Source: Myxocyprinus asiaticus
Taxonomy: Eukaryota; Chordata; Actinopteri; Cypriniformes; Catostomidae
DNA: 64,000 nucleotides
NCBI RefSeq assembly: GCF_019703515.2
Contig: NC_059368.1
Span: 32,437,391 to 32,501,390, forward strand
Direction of reading: 5' to 3'
The notes under the pieces are model-generated. The model was not told the origin of the DNA, ran no database searches, and was given only the letters and a program-made list of their open reading frames with translations. A program made the position numbers and the translations under genes. Positions 24,395 to 37,133 of the stretch are shown here, piece after piece. The number at the start of each line of letters is the position of its first letter. The stretch's first letter is position 1.

Positions 24395-25919
24395 CATAAA
24401 TAAATAATACAAATAGCACTGACTGTTTTTCTAACTACCAAACACATTCTTCTAGTCTACATCTTTCACATCATTTGTAGTGGTGTTTTCATGGGCTCTG
24501 CATTCACGCAAGGTGAGAAGGGGCTGCCTGCATGTTTTGTCCCAGCATCCTTTCTGTTCCACTGAGACACAGTCTTCAGATCAAATTAACAGCCTGAATG
24601 ACTTGATAAAGCAAACTGGGGTGATAAGCCCATTAAAGAACTCCTCACTCTGCAGGTCTAATGATGGAGGTAATTGGCAGACCTTTCATTCTCTTCCTCT
24701 CTCTCCTTCACACTAAGGTCATTTGTTGGGCCAGACACACTGGAACAAAATCCTCAAATCACCTCAAAGGTCATCAGTAAAATAATCTGAATTGCATTTC
24801 AAATTCATGTGATTTTCTGGTGACATTTCAATGACAATTTTACTATTTAACATTGAGTTGTACATTGAGTGTAGCCTGAAGGAAAAAGAAGCAGCTTCGG
24901 TAATGTAATGAATAAAGACTTTAGGCTCGTAACTGAACTATAGGCTGTAACCACCACCTCACACATTGATGGGGACATGTCCCCCACAATATTAAAATAA
25001 GTGCTGATAACTGATAAGCATTTCCAATGGTTGGTTCATAAATTATTTGGTCCCACAGTCCTGAATATGTTGATACATCCTTGAACTATCACTATTGTGT
25101 CCTTGATCAAAACACTCAACGCATTGCTCCAGGGGCACTGTGTTCAGTAATACACTTTGGATAAAAGCATCAGCTAAATGATTAATAAATAGCAGTTCCA
25201 TTATAATCAGGTATGATGCCTGAAGGAAAAAGCGAAAACACTCAGTAGACCAGTGGCTAATGATTTAGACTGGTAACTGAAAGTTATCTGAAAAAGATGA
25301 TTTGTGACACCAATGTGTGCTTGAGCGAGGTTGCACCAGGGGGGTTGTCTCTGTGAAAAGTGTAGGGTACAACAGGGCTAAAGGCACACCTTTAAGAAAA
25401 TTAGCTTTTTTCTGGAAACACAGTGTATTAAGGTCAGGGGGAAAAAATTGAATATTGATGGAGCAGCATAATTTGATTAAAAAGAAATAATAACAGAAGG
25501 TTGTTTTGATTCAAAAAATGGTGGTGGGGTAAAAGGCTCACACATTTAGGGTAAAAGACAATAGAGGGGCAATAGTTATAGTGCAAAATGTGTCAACTAA
25601 TGCTAATAATTTTGAGACAGCAAGATGCTTTTTTAAATAACAAATTAAGATAATGCTAATTCAAAATAACTATATTTTTAACTATAGACCATTTCCTCTT
25701 AATATAATCACAAATTTATTATTGAATAAGTTAATAAAATATATTAAACAATATGTTTAATGGGGGGCTTTATCCCCTGCAAAAGGGGGGGCTTTTTACC
25801 CCAAGTACCATCCATTAAAAAACTTCCAAAAGATTTAATCACCTTGAACAAAAAAATGTAAATAACAATGTAATTATTCCAGGGATTTTCATAATAAATT
25901 TGCAACATTTAAAAAAATA
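23884..25919. other. Gene-free stretch
   Basis: Non-coding AT-rich DNA with an ATA microsatellite at 24353-24391. The minus-strand frame at 24247-24447 is mostly the translated microsatellite. Confidence 0.5.
24353..24391. repeat. (AAT)n microsatellite
   Basis: About 13 trinucleotide units without interruption, followed by imperfect AAAT units. Confidence 0.9.
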
Positions 25920-26333
25920 TTAAAGGTGCACTCAGTAACTTTTTGTTCGTGTCATCTTGGACTTACAATGACACCTAGTGGTGTGGATGCAGCATCATTC
26001 AAAATCAATAATTTTCAATTCCAGATGCCATTGTAGAAATTCACTATCAGCCAGGATTAATTTAATCCAAAAGTGAAAGTCTCCAATAACAGGACAGTTA
26101 CTGAGATTAAGCCAGTAGTATTCAGATGGTCATGTGATTCTAAAATGGCAGCCCCATGAGAGCGCCCCTGCCCCATGTAGAATAAAACAGCTTATATAAG
26201 GTTACTCATATGACTAGAGTCCTCATCTCATGTGAGTGCTCATGATTTTATACATATGTTTCAAAATTACAATTCATGTCTTCAGGAGTAAAACTTTTTT
26301 TACAGGGGGAAAAAATACTGAGTGCACCTTTAA
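25920..26333. mobile_element. MITE with TTAA target (AGGTGCACTCAGTAA family)
   Basis: The left end is TTAAAGGTGCACTCAGTAAC and the right end ACTGAGTGCACCTTTAA. A second copy is at 33044-33389, sharing CAGATGCCATTGTAGAAATT and TCTAAAATGGCAGCCCC. No open frame. Confidence 0.88.
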
Positions 26334-26443
26334 ATATTAGGTTACCTCTAAATCAAATTTAAGACGTGATGCACGTGATGACCTCATGGATCAAGGATAT
26401 ATTGTATAGTGAAGTGTACAGTGACAAACAGGTGTTAAGGAAA

Positions 26444-26570
26444 GTAAGTCAAGTCATTTGACATTTGTATAGCGCTTTTCACAACACATCGTTTCAAAGC
26501 AGCTTTACAGAAATTACCTTGTTACAGAAAATGAAGCTGTAAGTTATCATTGTGCGGTTCGATTGAAAAT
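26444..26570 (-). mobile_element. LINE 3' tail fragment
   Basis: TTTGTATAGCGCTTTTCACA and CATCGTTTCAAAGCAGCTTT match the 3' end of the LINE at 53065-55544. Only the tail was inserted or preserved. It lies just beyond the lrrc52 exon on its 3' side. Confidence 0.75.
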
Positions 26571-26677
26571 TAAATAAATAAATATAAATTAATTAACTGG
26601 CTAATTAAAAATAGACAATTCCATTGCATTCGCCTATGATCCCAAAAGGAAAGCAAGAATCCCAAAGCGCACCTCAC

Positions 26678-27326
26678 CTTGGAACTTGAACCCTTCTATC
26701 TGGATCCACAGACAGAGGTCCTCGGTGTCGCAGTCGCATCTCCAGGGGTTTCCGCTGAGCCCCAGAGAGCGCAGCGCCGGCAGGCTGATCAGCGAGCTGA
26801 TGTTAAGCGCCGTCAGGTTGTTGCGGCTCACGTCCAGCACCTGCAGCGCCGCGTTCTCCGCGAACGCATCAGGGTGGATCTCCGATAGCCCCGGGTTATC
26901 CGTCATCCTGAGCATGACCAGACTGGCCAGCGGGCCAAACGTCCGGTCCTCGATCTGCGTCAGGGTGTTGAAAGACAGATCCAGGTAAGCGAGCTTGCGT
27001 AGGTTGCCAAAGGTGGACTCGGAGATCTCCGTCAGCGAGTTGTTGCTGCAGTCCAGGTACACCAGGTCCGACAGGTAGTTGAGCTGGAGCGCCGGCAGGT
27101 CACCGATCCGGTTGTTGGAGATGATGAGCTGCCGGGTGGCCAGTGGGAGGTCCACGGGGAAGTCGGTTAACTCTTGCCCGGCGCACTGGACCACCAATTG
27201 GTCGTCGCACACGCAGAGGTCCGGGCAGCCGGCGGTGAGAGCCGGTGACGGTGCTACATCCATGACGAAGATGAATAGGAACACCAGCCGCAATGATTGC
27301 GCGCTCGGCTCGGGCAAAACACGCAT
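26678..27326 (-). CDS. lrrc52-like leucine-rich repeat protein, exon 1
   Basis: This exon encodes 216 residues plus one base, starting at ATG 27326-27324. A hydrophobic signal segment at about residues 12-30 precedes an LRRNT cysteine cap (C34, C38, C40, C48). About five leucine-rich repeats follow at residues 60-192, including [10 protein letters not shown] and [10 protein letters not shown], then the start of an LRRCT cap, NPWRCDCD (193-200). Sequons are visible at N95, N170 and N175. The pattern, notably LSDLVYLDC, is closest to vertebrate LRRC52, a single-pass auxiliary (gamma) subunit of BK/SLO3 potassium channels. A GTGAGG splice donor follows the last base. The frame continues 14 codons into the intron before a stop, so the short open frame there is not the true end. 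The exon with the rest of LRRCT and the transmembrane helix was not found. LRRC38, LRRC55 and LRRC26 are less likely relatives. Confidence 0.88.
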
Positions 27327-27867
<541 letters not shown>

Positions 27868-28209
27868 TGCACTGACAGATTGCGCGTCCCGCTCATTTAC
27901 ACAAGAGCAAAGTACCTGATACCTCTTTGAACACAAGAGTCCACGTGCTCTGAGAGCTCACAGGTGTAACTTACATTCAGCCAAATGAGGAGCTGACTTT
28001 AGAAAATGTGAAAATTACTTCAAATTATAGTATACTAGTAGTGTAAGCTACATAGTGCATATTGGTTACATACTTGTACTTTATACAGTATGTTTAGTTA
28101 ATAGTAGCTATGGTAACTATACATGACAGACAATAGGCTACAGCCAGTGTGTGTGAAGTTTAGTAGCCCATATAATGTATGTTCTGTGTGTAGTAGGCTA
28201 TACATGTAT

Positions 28210-28332
28210 GCACTTGGCAGACACTTTTATCCGAAGCAATAGTCTATTTAAGGTATAAATTTTTACTTCGTTTTGTGTTCCCTGGGAATTAAACCCATGA
28301 CACTGGTGTTGCTGGAATAGCTCAACTGGTGT
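28210..28332 (-). mobile_element. tRNA-derived SINE segment within unit 1
   Basis: In reverse complement an AGCTCAA box A-like start and a box B-like GGGTTTAATTCCC precede an L2-like tail (GCTTCGGATAAAAGTGTCTG). It is now part of the repeating unit. Confidence 0.6.
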
Positions 28333-28607
28333 CCACCTATAAAGTTATACTGATGTAGTCTCTAGAATTGAATACAGTGTATAACAGTAGGCTATGGTGT
28401 AGTATGGTAACCTACTGTATATAGTGTATATTCATAGTAAAGCACTATACAGTATGTATGTATAGTGTTTTGTAGTTAGTATGCATGATAGACTGAACGA
28501 AAAATAAAGTCCATTATTTATGTGTAATGTAGTAGCATATACTGTATATATGTTTCTGTGTATATAATAGGCTATAATTTGTATATAGGAGTAAGCTATA
28601 TATTTAT

Positions 28608-28722
28608 GCACTTGGCAGACACTTTCATCCAAAGCAACAGTGCATTCAAGCTACATTTTATTAAGTTTTGGGTATTGAACCTATAACCTCAGTGTTGCTA
28701 GCGCCATACTTGAGCTACAGGA
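28608..28722 (-). mobile_element. tRNA-derived SINE segment within unit 2
   Basis: Same structure as at 28210. In reverse complement it starts CCTGTAGCTCAAGTATGGCG, has a box B-like segment (GGTTCAATACCC) and ends in the L2-like tail. Confidence 0.65.
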
Positions 28723-28994
28723 ACCCTAAAGACGTACACCGTAATAGTCTATAGTATAGAATACACAGTATTAGGTATAGTATAGTGTAGTGTAATGTAG
28801 TAGCTATAGAGCAGGGCCAGCCCTACCATTTTGGGGCCCTAAGCAGATTTTCAAAATGGGGCCCCTACCTACAAGTACATCTATCCAAACACACCCAACA
28901 TCAATAACTTAGCAAGCTTAAAATCATGCAAATAAACACATCTGTTTCTTCAAAATCATAAAACGTAAAAATTTAGAGACAGTGGTCTCTTCAG

Positions 28995-29302
28995 CAGTGG
29001 CGGATTTAGGCATGGGCGACATGGGCAGTTGCCCAGGCAGGCATCTTGCGGGGGGGCGGCACGAGGCACCCACACAGACCCCCCCGGTTAACAACTTTGG
29101 GGGCGTGTTGAAGCGGGTTTCGCCCAAGGCGCCATACAATCACCTAGCCCCCCCACACCGGTCAACAACTTTGGGGGCATGTTGAAGCGGGTTTCGCCCA
29201 AGGCGCCATACAATCACCTAGCCCCCCACACCGGTCAACAACTTTGGGGGCGTGTTGAAGCGTGTTTCACCCAGGGCGCCATACAAGCTCGAACCGCTAC
29301 TG
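28995..29302. mobile_element. Nested 308-bp hAT MITE
   Basis: Ends CAGTGGCGGATTTAGG and GAACCGCTACTG form an imperfect inverted pair. They are flanked by a perfect 8-bp target duplication, CTCTTCAG, at 28987-28994 and 29303-29310. The interior is a three-copy minisatellite and unusually GC-rich. Confidence 0.93.
29091..29288. repeat. 73/74-bp minisatellite, three copies
   Basis: ACAACTTTGGGGGCRTGTTG starts at 29091, 29165 and 29238. Each copy continues GAAGCGGGTTTCGCCCAAGG and CGCCATACAA. The first two are nearly identical; the third has several changes. Confidence 0.9.
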
Positions 29303-29738
29303 CTCTTCAGGTTCAGGGAATGGGCAACCCTATTGGTTAAATGTATTTATTTAAAATAAATGACTTTCCGATGGCCTGTAGACACTATCTGTCTTTGCTT
29401 ACATGGATCGATAAGGGGAGAACAGTGAAATTGGCAAAAGGCAGACTTGAACCACAATTGTCCACACTACTAATCAACTGTTGTCCTAATGTCACCACAC
29501 TAGTTCTTAGGATAAGGACGGTCAAATTCCAATACTTACCTCTCCATGTCTTTCCTTCAAAGCATATGTAATATTTCTTATTGTTTTGACAGGTTCCATT
29601 AGACTATTGACGTGCATACAGCCGGGCTGTGTGGCCAGTGCTATTTACACTTATTGAAAAAAATTATTTGGCTATAATGAACTAGTGGTAGGAGGCCCCC
29701 TAGTGGCCGCGGTGGCCCTATGCAGCCACTTATGTCGC

Positions 29739-30284
29739 TTAAAGGGATAGTTCACCCAAAAATGCTAATTCTCTCTTCATTTAATCACCCTCATGCCATC
29801 CCAGATGTCTATGACTTTCTTTCTTCAGCAGAACACAAACAAAGGTTTTTAGATGAATATCTTAGCTCTGTAGGCCCATACAATACAAATGAATGGTGAT
29901 CAGACCTTTGTAGCTCCAAAAATCACATAAAGGAAACATAGAAGTAGTCCATATGACTGCAGGGGTTAAATCTATAATAGGTGTGGGTGAGAAACAGATA
30001 CAAATTTAAGTCCCTTTTTACCCTAAATCTCCACTTTCACTTTTACATCTGAAAGTCACACGTTAGTTTCACTCTCATATCGGAAAGTTTATGTTTCCTT
30101 TATTTGATTTTTGGAGATACAAAGGTCTGGACACCATTCACTTGCATTGTATGGACCTACAGAGCTGAGATATTTTTTTTTTTTTTGTGTGTGTTCTGCT
30201 GAAGAAAGAAAGTCACATCTGGGATGGCATGAGGGTGAGTAAATGATGAGAGAATTTTCATTTTTGGGTGAACTATCCCTTTAA
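29739..30284. mobile_element. Complete TTAA MITE (GGGATAGTTCACCC family)
   Basis: TTAA at 29739-29742 and 30281-30284 bound inverted ends AGGGATAGTTCACCCAAAAA and TTTTTGGGTGAACTATCCCT. The interior is itself partly palindromic, with GAACACAAACAAAGG near one end and GTGTGTTCTGCTGAAGAAAG near the other. This is the best-preserved copy in the window. Confidence 0.93.
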
Positions 30285-30302
30285 TAGGTAGGGCCGACAC
30301 TG

Positions 30303-30620
30303 GTATAGAGTAGTATATAGTTTAGTATAGTATAGTATAGTATATGTATAGTGTAGCTATAGTAAGTATACATGACAAACAAAAAAATACATAATACATG
30401 AATTCTGTGTAGTGTAGTGTAGTGTAGTGTAGTAGGCTACATAATGTATTTTTGTGTGTGTATATATATATATACTGTATATTGTGTATAGTAGGAAGCT
30501 ATAATATACATTGGCAGACACTTTTATCCAAAGCAAGAGTGCATTCAAAGTAAATATTTATCAAGTTTTGTGTTCCCTGGGAATTGAACCCATAACCTTG
30601 GTGTTGTATAGTAGACAGTC
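30303..30620. repeat. Tandem array, rest of unit 3
   Basis: Continues the array after the hAT insertion: TAGTATAG and GTGTAGTGTAG runs, then CATTGGCAGACACTTTTATC at 30509 and the tRNA-like GGGAATTGAACCCATAACC. Confidence 0.7.
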
Positions 30621-30870
30621 AAAGGATAGGAAAAAGAGAGTTACTATAGAGACTACTACACAGTAACTAAATTACAGAGATTGTTTTGCACACAAGCTCT
30701 CAAAGATCAGTTTGTGTGTGAGCTGTGGTGAGAGATAAATAGCTGTCACTTATAACAAGGAAAATACAGTGGCATGCTGGGGAAAGGCATGGATTTTGTG
30801 CACTGTTTATCTATGTGTCTCACACACACAAGCCAGCATGACTGTCCTATAATTTCATTATCTGACACGT

Positions 30871-30915
<45 letters not shown>

Positions 30916-31398
30916 GGTCATCATCATAGCACCTAATGCATGTGTGGACAAGTCTTCATCCATGATGTAGCAGAGACGGTGTAGGGACAGACTGTACAGC
31001 CCCTGACTTTGACCATCTTGACTGCCTCTGTCTGTGTGGCGAGACAGATAGTGTGATCTAGAGAGAGAGAGAGACTGTTGTGTTTGAGCTGACGCAGATG
31101 CAAAAGAAACATGATATCCACGTCCTATAACATGGAGCCTGTTCTATTATTGTTGTAGGGGAATCATTGTATCATCCTATATGAACAAAGAGGGCACATC
31201 ATTGGTGAGTGCAACTATTTTTGGTTATCATCTCCATTCCTCCCTGGGCTTTCCAAGCCTACATGTGCAAATCATAATCATAACAGTGACTCATTTGATT
31301 GTATAACTTTTATTGTGGTGGAGTATGTGGTTGTAATACTTGCCTTTATCTGTCTAGGCCTCCCACAGGTGAGCCCACTCATCAATCCAATGCTGTTG
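30621..31398. other. Gene-free stretch with GT microsatellite
   Basis: A GT run lies at about 30868-30914. No exon recognised. The minus frame at 30933-31121 has no family pattern. Confidence 0.5.
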
Positions 31399-31406
31399 TC
31401 TATGAC

Positions 31407-32251
31407 CAGGGTTGGGGAGTAACGAAATACATGTAACGGGAATACATATTTAAAATACAAAATATAAGTAACTGTATTCCACTACAGTTACAATTTAAAT
31501 CATTGGTAATTAGAATACAGTTACATTCAAGAAGTATTTAGATTACTGAAGAGATCACTTTGCATTTTATTGTCATTTGTTTAATTTAATATTTAGTCCT
31601 TTCAGATGGAAAACATTTATACATATAAATGATGCGATCCAAAGTGCATTTGAACAGCAGTGAAACACTTTCTTATGATGTGTTACATTCATACGAGCAG
31701 ACAGAGAAGTACGTTTGAAGTAAGTTTGGAGCAGAAGAAATAGAAATAAACCTTGTGTAAATTGTCAGCTTTACGCTAAGCTAAAATTATATTTCTAGCC
31801 ATTTTACATGCACACGTTACCAGGCACGATCATATTTTTTTATCAAGAAAATTCACGTTGGATCATTATTTCTTTTTTTCTAGTAAGACCTTTGATCTTA
31901 GGGCAAAAATCGTATTCTTGATAATAATTTTTGTATAGTTTTCCTGTAAAAATATCTAAAATTCCTTAATCAGTTTGATTTATCTTGTTTTAGAAACAAC
32001 ACTGCATAAGATATTTAGGTTTTCCAGAGAATGTATTTTTAACATGTGTATTTTGTCTTACTGTACTGGCAGAGTTTTTATAGTCAAAACAAGTTAAAAA
32101 AATCTACCAGTGCTAAAGAAATAATCCAAAGTATTTAGAATACGTTACTGACCTTGAGTAATCTAATGGAACACGTTACAAATAACATTTTACAGCATGT
32201 ATTCTGTAATCTGTAGTGGAATACATTTCAAATGTAACCCTCCCAACCCTG
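31407..32251. mobile_element. hAT-type element, 845 bp, perfect target duplication
   Basis: Ends CAGGGTTGGGGAGTAACG and AACCCTCCCAACCCTG are inverted. They are flanked by identical 8-bp sequences TCTATGAC at 31399-31406 and 32252-32259. The interior, rich in GAATACNNTTAC-like motifs, is AT-rich and has no transposase frame. Confidence 0.93.
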
Positions 32252-32259
32252 TCTATGAC

Positions 32260-33043
32260 TGGGGGCCGTTACTCTATATTGGATGTGTGGAATATCGGAA
32301 ATAAATACATATATAAATTAGTGCTGCGGTGTGATATGTAGGTCCATGTGTAAAAACAGTTGAAACAAACATGCTACCAACGCCATTATGTATATGCATA
32401 TAGATAGAAAACAAATAAATAAATATTACACAAAAAAGAACAGAATACACAAAAACAGGAAACATTTTCTACATATTGTTTATGTATACTTATCTTTGGC
32501 ACTGTGGATTGTTGATGAGTGTGTTTACTTTTGGGTTTTATTTAGCTTCCTTACCTTTATTGAATGCTTTAGTAAACCTCTTTTCTTTCCCCTTGTCTAT
32601 ATGGCATTTTCAGTAGTTTGTATATTAATGTATTCTTATGTTGAAGCAGTAAATGTATTTGGTTTGCTGTCCATATACTGGAGGGCTCGGAGCTCGAGAC
32701 TTGACTCGAGTCTTGATTACCCCCCCCGGACTTTACTTATTTAGATAAATGAATCTAGAGAATAGGTGGAGATGGGGTGGAGGTGGGATGTCAGGTGAGT
32801 TGTCACAGGAAGCAGGTAAGCAGCGGCTTATATACTCCTGCTCGTGGGCTGTGATTTGTCAGATTAAAATTAACATGCTCCTCCAGAACCTCTGTTAATT
32901 AACTCCATATGACAGTATTCCATACCTGATATATTTTGCCTTTGGACGTTCTGTTTAACGATTTGTTTTATTGTTATATTGTTTTTGTCTAGGTCACGTG
33001 TCTTTGTCGTTTAAAATATAAGTTCTATTATTATTATGATGAT
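32260..33043. other. Gene-free stretch
   Basis: AT-rich DNA. The 118-codon frame at 32388-32744 has no start context or splice sites and no family pattern. Confidence 0.5.
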
Positions 33044-33389
33044 ATAAAAGTGCACTCAGTGATCCTCATTTACAGATGCCATTGTAGAAATTCACTATTC
33101 ACAATCAGCCATGATTACTTTAATCCAAGAGTGAAATTGTCCAATAACAAGACGGTTACTGAGATTAAGCGAGTAGTATTTAGCTGCTCATGTGATTCTA
33201 AAATGGCAGCCCCCATGAGGCGCCCCTGCCCGACGTAGAATAAAACAGCTTTTATAAGGTTACTGATAAGACTAGAGTCCTCATATCATGTGAGTGGTCA
33301 TGATTTAATGCATAAGTTTCAAAATTACAATTCATTTCTTTAGGAGTAAAATGTTTTAATGAGGAAAACATTACTGAGTGCACCTTTAA
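33044..33389. mobile_element. MITE (AGGTGCACTCAGT family), second copy
   Basis: The left end AAGTGCACTCAGTG has a decayed TTAA. The right end ACTGAGTGCACCTTTAA is intact. Shares CAGATGCCATTGTAGAAATT with the copy at 25920. Confidence 0.85.
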
Positions 33390-35786
33390 TTATAATGAGA
33401 TCATTATTTTTGTTTTTTGGTGTATTGTACATTTATGTACTTTGGAGAATGAGTGTAACCAATATCCTTGTTGATTGATGTCTAGTCATGTGACATTAAC
33501 TGAGAAATTGTTCTGGGTTATTTAAGGATTGTTTTTTTTTTTGTGTTTTTATGGTCTGATGAAGGTGGGAATTCCGACTTCTTCTTTTGATGATATTTTC
33601 CCCTTTTTTGGTTGAGCATCCGGGCCATCCTACACAGTGCACTTTCGCCATTGGATGTGTGTGCTTTTGCTTATTGTTTTAAAAGCAGAGCCCAGTAACC
33701 CAGTGATTCCAAATCTCATTCTTACATTATCAGATTTTTAAATAAGCTGTTTTATGGTAGTTATCAGCGTATTGGTGTGCATGTCAGTGCACTCAATGAT
33801 TATGTCCATAAAATTACCCACAATTTCCCACTAGATACATATCCATTATCTTAAAAGTTGACTCTAATAGAACGTCTTTACTGAAAGTCTCTCTCTTAGT
33901 CCTCATCTGAGAAACTCATCTGCAAATGGACACTCTGGAGTCCATCCAAGGGATGAGGAAACCTTAAGTGAGCCAGACAGGTGTGAGGGGATAAAGATCC
34001 AGTTCGCGTTAGTATATAGGGCGGTAGTTGGTGCCCTGAAAGGTGCACTAGCATTCTAGGGTAAGTGCCAAAGTAAACTGAACGATTGGGCTCATTAGTG
34101 TAACTTTCATCCCTGGATCGTCTCCAGCATGTCAGTTTAAGTTGAGGAGGGAGACTTTGTTACTATTTAATGGGTGGGTCATCTGTCAGATGCCCTGATG
34201 CATGGCCAGGCACAACCCCTGGAGAAAGAGTGAGTTGGGGAGAGACCAACATGTGGCATGAGGTGAATGTAAAATATTCTGTTTGGACTTTAACCTACAT
34301 GTTCATTCTCAGTTATTTGTTATAGGAATGAAAACTTTTCTTTAACTCAGTGGACAATTTAATTGGAGAGAATATTTGCACTAGGTGTACATAGCACCTG
34401 CCACTCCGTGCGGCTATTTGCTCTCCAGTAGTCTGGTGTGTTGGGGGTAACAGTTGGGTCCCCAATATGAATATTGAGGAATAAAAACTCTGACTCAGGT
34501 TTGCAATCAACTGAAATAGAGTTTACCGATTGTTCTCTGCAGTTCCAATAAGCATCACAAGTCAATGGAATCCAATAGTTCAGAAAGACAGAAGAAAAAG
34601 AAGAACTCCCCTTTCAAAAACATTCACAAGCAATTACAGTCATATGCAAATTGAATTAGAGGTTTCAACTCTTTCAAAGATTCTGATAGGTCACTTACTT
34701 CAAACATCTTAGCACTTTACAAATATGGTCTGTTTCCACCTTCATGCAAACAACAATTAGTTAGCCATAACATTAATCAGGTTCCCATCATTGGTTTTAC
34801 TGAACTTATGTGCAGATGTCTCATGTTATAGGGCACCATAAACAATCCAAACACTGAATGATTTAGACATTGCAACATGTAGGCACTTTCTCCCTAATCT
34901 TTGAAGGAATGCAGGGCCTCTCCATCTGTGGAAAATTAGGACAGAGCCAGGAGAAAAACAAGAGAACACACACACAAGGCCAAAACGCAGCACATAGTCA
35001 CCTAATATGACAATAAAATCACATAAAGAAACTCGAAGTTCAAGTTCAAACGATTACATGAGGTAGATATATTGTATGCCATGGTTTCTTTTATGAACCA
35101 TATAAAAACATGGATAATAATAAAATCTCTCTCTCTCTCATACAATTACTACTGATTGAATAAAAATAGAATCAAATGGTTACAGAACATTTGATCAATT
35201 ATGAAATAATTATAACAGATATATATATTTTTGCGAATAAATGCAGTACAACATAAATGCATATTTATTGGCTCCAGGAGCCGGGCTAAATAAATAATCA
35301 CTGATATTGTATTCCTGGCATGGGCCAGACCCTCAGTCACCCCTCAGATGACATACATGTTACTTGCACCTTATTGTAAAAGGAAAATAGAAAACTGATT
35401 AATATAATAAGAATAAATGAGGATTATAAAAGATGGGATATAACTTGTAATAGCAAAAGGGAATTGGCTATTCATCCCTTCAGGTAGAAACACACTGAAG
35501 ACAAACTACAGCCCTAGTGCCGCTGCAGTGGCATGATGAGTAATGACACTGTGGATGTACTTTTTTGTGTAGACAAACTGGGTTCGATTCTGCCTTTTTT
35601 TCCCACTTTTTCCCATCCTGTTTCCTGTCTCCACTTTTAATATTACCTTTAATACTACTTATAATAATAAATAAAAAATTATATCAAGGTTGATTTCCTT
35701 GCAGTGATTTGGTCATGGTGATGGTGAAAATTAACCATCGTTTTACTATAGTAATATTGCGGAAGGAAGCCATAGTTTTAATGCAA
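33390..35786. other. Gene-free stretch
   Basis: About 2.4 kb with no recognised exon. Simple TC runs occur at about 35128-35140. Several 60-70-codon frames are scattered on both strands without family patterns. Confidence 0.5.
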
Positions 35787-37133
35787 TTAAAGGTGCAGTA
35801 TGTAAGATTCAGAAACCCTTGTTATTAATGACACCTGTGGCCGTTAAGTGAACTGCAGCCTGTTGTGTGATCACGCGCACACACTCCACAGGGACGCGAG
35901 CGAGAATGACCAAAACAAAGAGAATGAACGTGATTCACCGGCATCATGCTGACAGATGAGGTAGAAAAATTAAAATTACACAGTTATGATTGTTTTACTA
36001 GAAACTTTGAGACTGTATATTATATTTGGCTCTCCAGTGCTGGAACAGGGCTAAAACAAAATGTGGATATAGGTCTGACTATGCGAGACTGTAGTTTGAA
36101 GTAATCACTTTTCTTTGCAAGATATATTGACTGCATTTATACGATAGCCTATGTCAGCGTTAGCTAGCTAGCCAGCTTTATCAATAGTTGTTAGTTAAAT
36201 TTGGTGGATGATGACAGTAGCTGTTTATAAAATAGACTGTACATTATAAATATGTTGACACAATTCAGTATTGATGTGATTCCATCACAACTGTCATTTT
36301 GATATATCGATGCACTATTGTTTTATAATAATAGATTGTATATATTTTCTGTGTAACCAAGTTATGTTACACTAATGAATGGGTCTTTTTGCATTATCTT
36401 GAACATTGTCTAGCATTCATTTCATGTATTATTGTAGTTTACCTTGCTAAATAATTATAGATTAACATTGACCTGACTTTTAGTATAAAGAGAAGATTAT
36501 TGAAATTATTTGAAAGTTACGAAGCAAGGTAGCTTGCAATTCGTCAGCGTTAGCAGGCAAGGTAAAGTTAGCTAAAATGACACAGATCAGTCCTTATGGC
36601 ACTATATTTCACATTATTTGCAGTTATGTAAGCTTACCTGTCCAATAAGAAGAACGTCAGTTCTGATCCCCAAAACCGAACGAAGGTCCCTCCAGGAATC
36701 AAATGCCTTGCCAATGTTCACTCTAGTTTTCGCTCGACCACGATCACGTTCCCGCTTAGCCAGACGGGATTCAGTAAATGTTTTTTTAAATTATTTTTTT
36801 AGGCTTACTCGGAGTTTGTGTAGGAGTCAGTGTTGTGTTTGGAGCCGGCCGTTTGCTGGATTCCATCTCTAAGATAATGTTACCTAGTGTTGCAGACTGT
36901 CTGTTGACACTGTTAAATAGCGGAAGCACTGAGGCAAGGTTCTCGGGAGCGCGCAAAACGTCACATCCTTTGAATTTTCCCGGCAAAAGCGACCCACTCC
37001 CTTCAAATGAAAATCAGTCTACAGGCTTTAATAGGCAACCTAGGAAGTCTGGGAAGGGCTCATTTTTTAAGTTGCGCTACAAGCCGTTCACACATTGGCA
37101 AAAAAAAAGGCGTGTTACATATTGCACCTTTAA
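35787..37133. mobile_element. TTAA-target DNA transposon (AGGTGCAGTATGTAA)
   Basis: The left end is TTAAAGGTGCAGTATGTAAG and the right end TTACATATTGCACCTTTAA, bounded by TTAA on both sides (35787-35790, 37130-37133). At 1347 bp it is longer than a typical MITE, but no transposase domain is visible. The right third is GC-richer and contains several short frames. Confidence 0.87.

Larger units (their letters stand above)
27985..28811. repeat. Tandem array, units 1-2 and start of unit 3 (about 400 bp)
   Basis: Each unit has a TAGTATAG/TAGTGTAG-rich part and then a segment from CACTTGGCAGACACTTT to a tRNA-like end. That segment starts at 28210 and 28608, a spacing of 398 bp. A third starts at 30510; removing the 1491-bp hAT insert and its 8-bp duplication puts it about 403 bp after the second. 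The array is decayed. Confidence 0.75.
28812..30302. mobile_element. hAT-type non-autonomous transposon in the tandem array
   Basis: The left end is CAGGGCCAGCCCTACC and the right end GTAGGGCCGACACTG. The 8-bp flanks CTATAGAG (28804-28811) and GTATAGAG (30303-30310) agree at seven of eight bases, as expected for an aged hAT target duplication. No transposase frame. It contains a second hAT at 28995-29302 and a TTAA MITE at 29739-30284. Confidence 0.85.

Noticed and set aside
24247..24447. Frame with a run of tyrosines
   Set aside because: The Tyr run is the translated ATA microsatellite at 24353-24391.
26679..26988. Plus-strand frames opposite the leucine-rich-repeat exon
   Set aside because: Antisense shadows of lrrc52 exon 1, whose minus-strand frame has a clear domain pattern and a splice donor.
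29091..29288. CRISPR-like array
   Set aside because: Three 73/74-bp units without spacers inside a hAT MITE of a vertebrate genome; it is a minisatellite.
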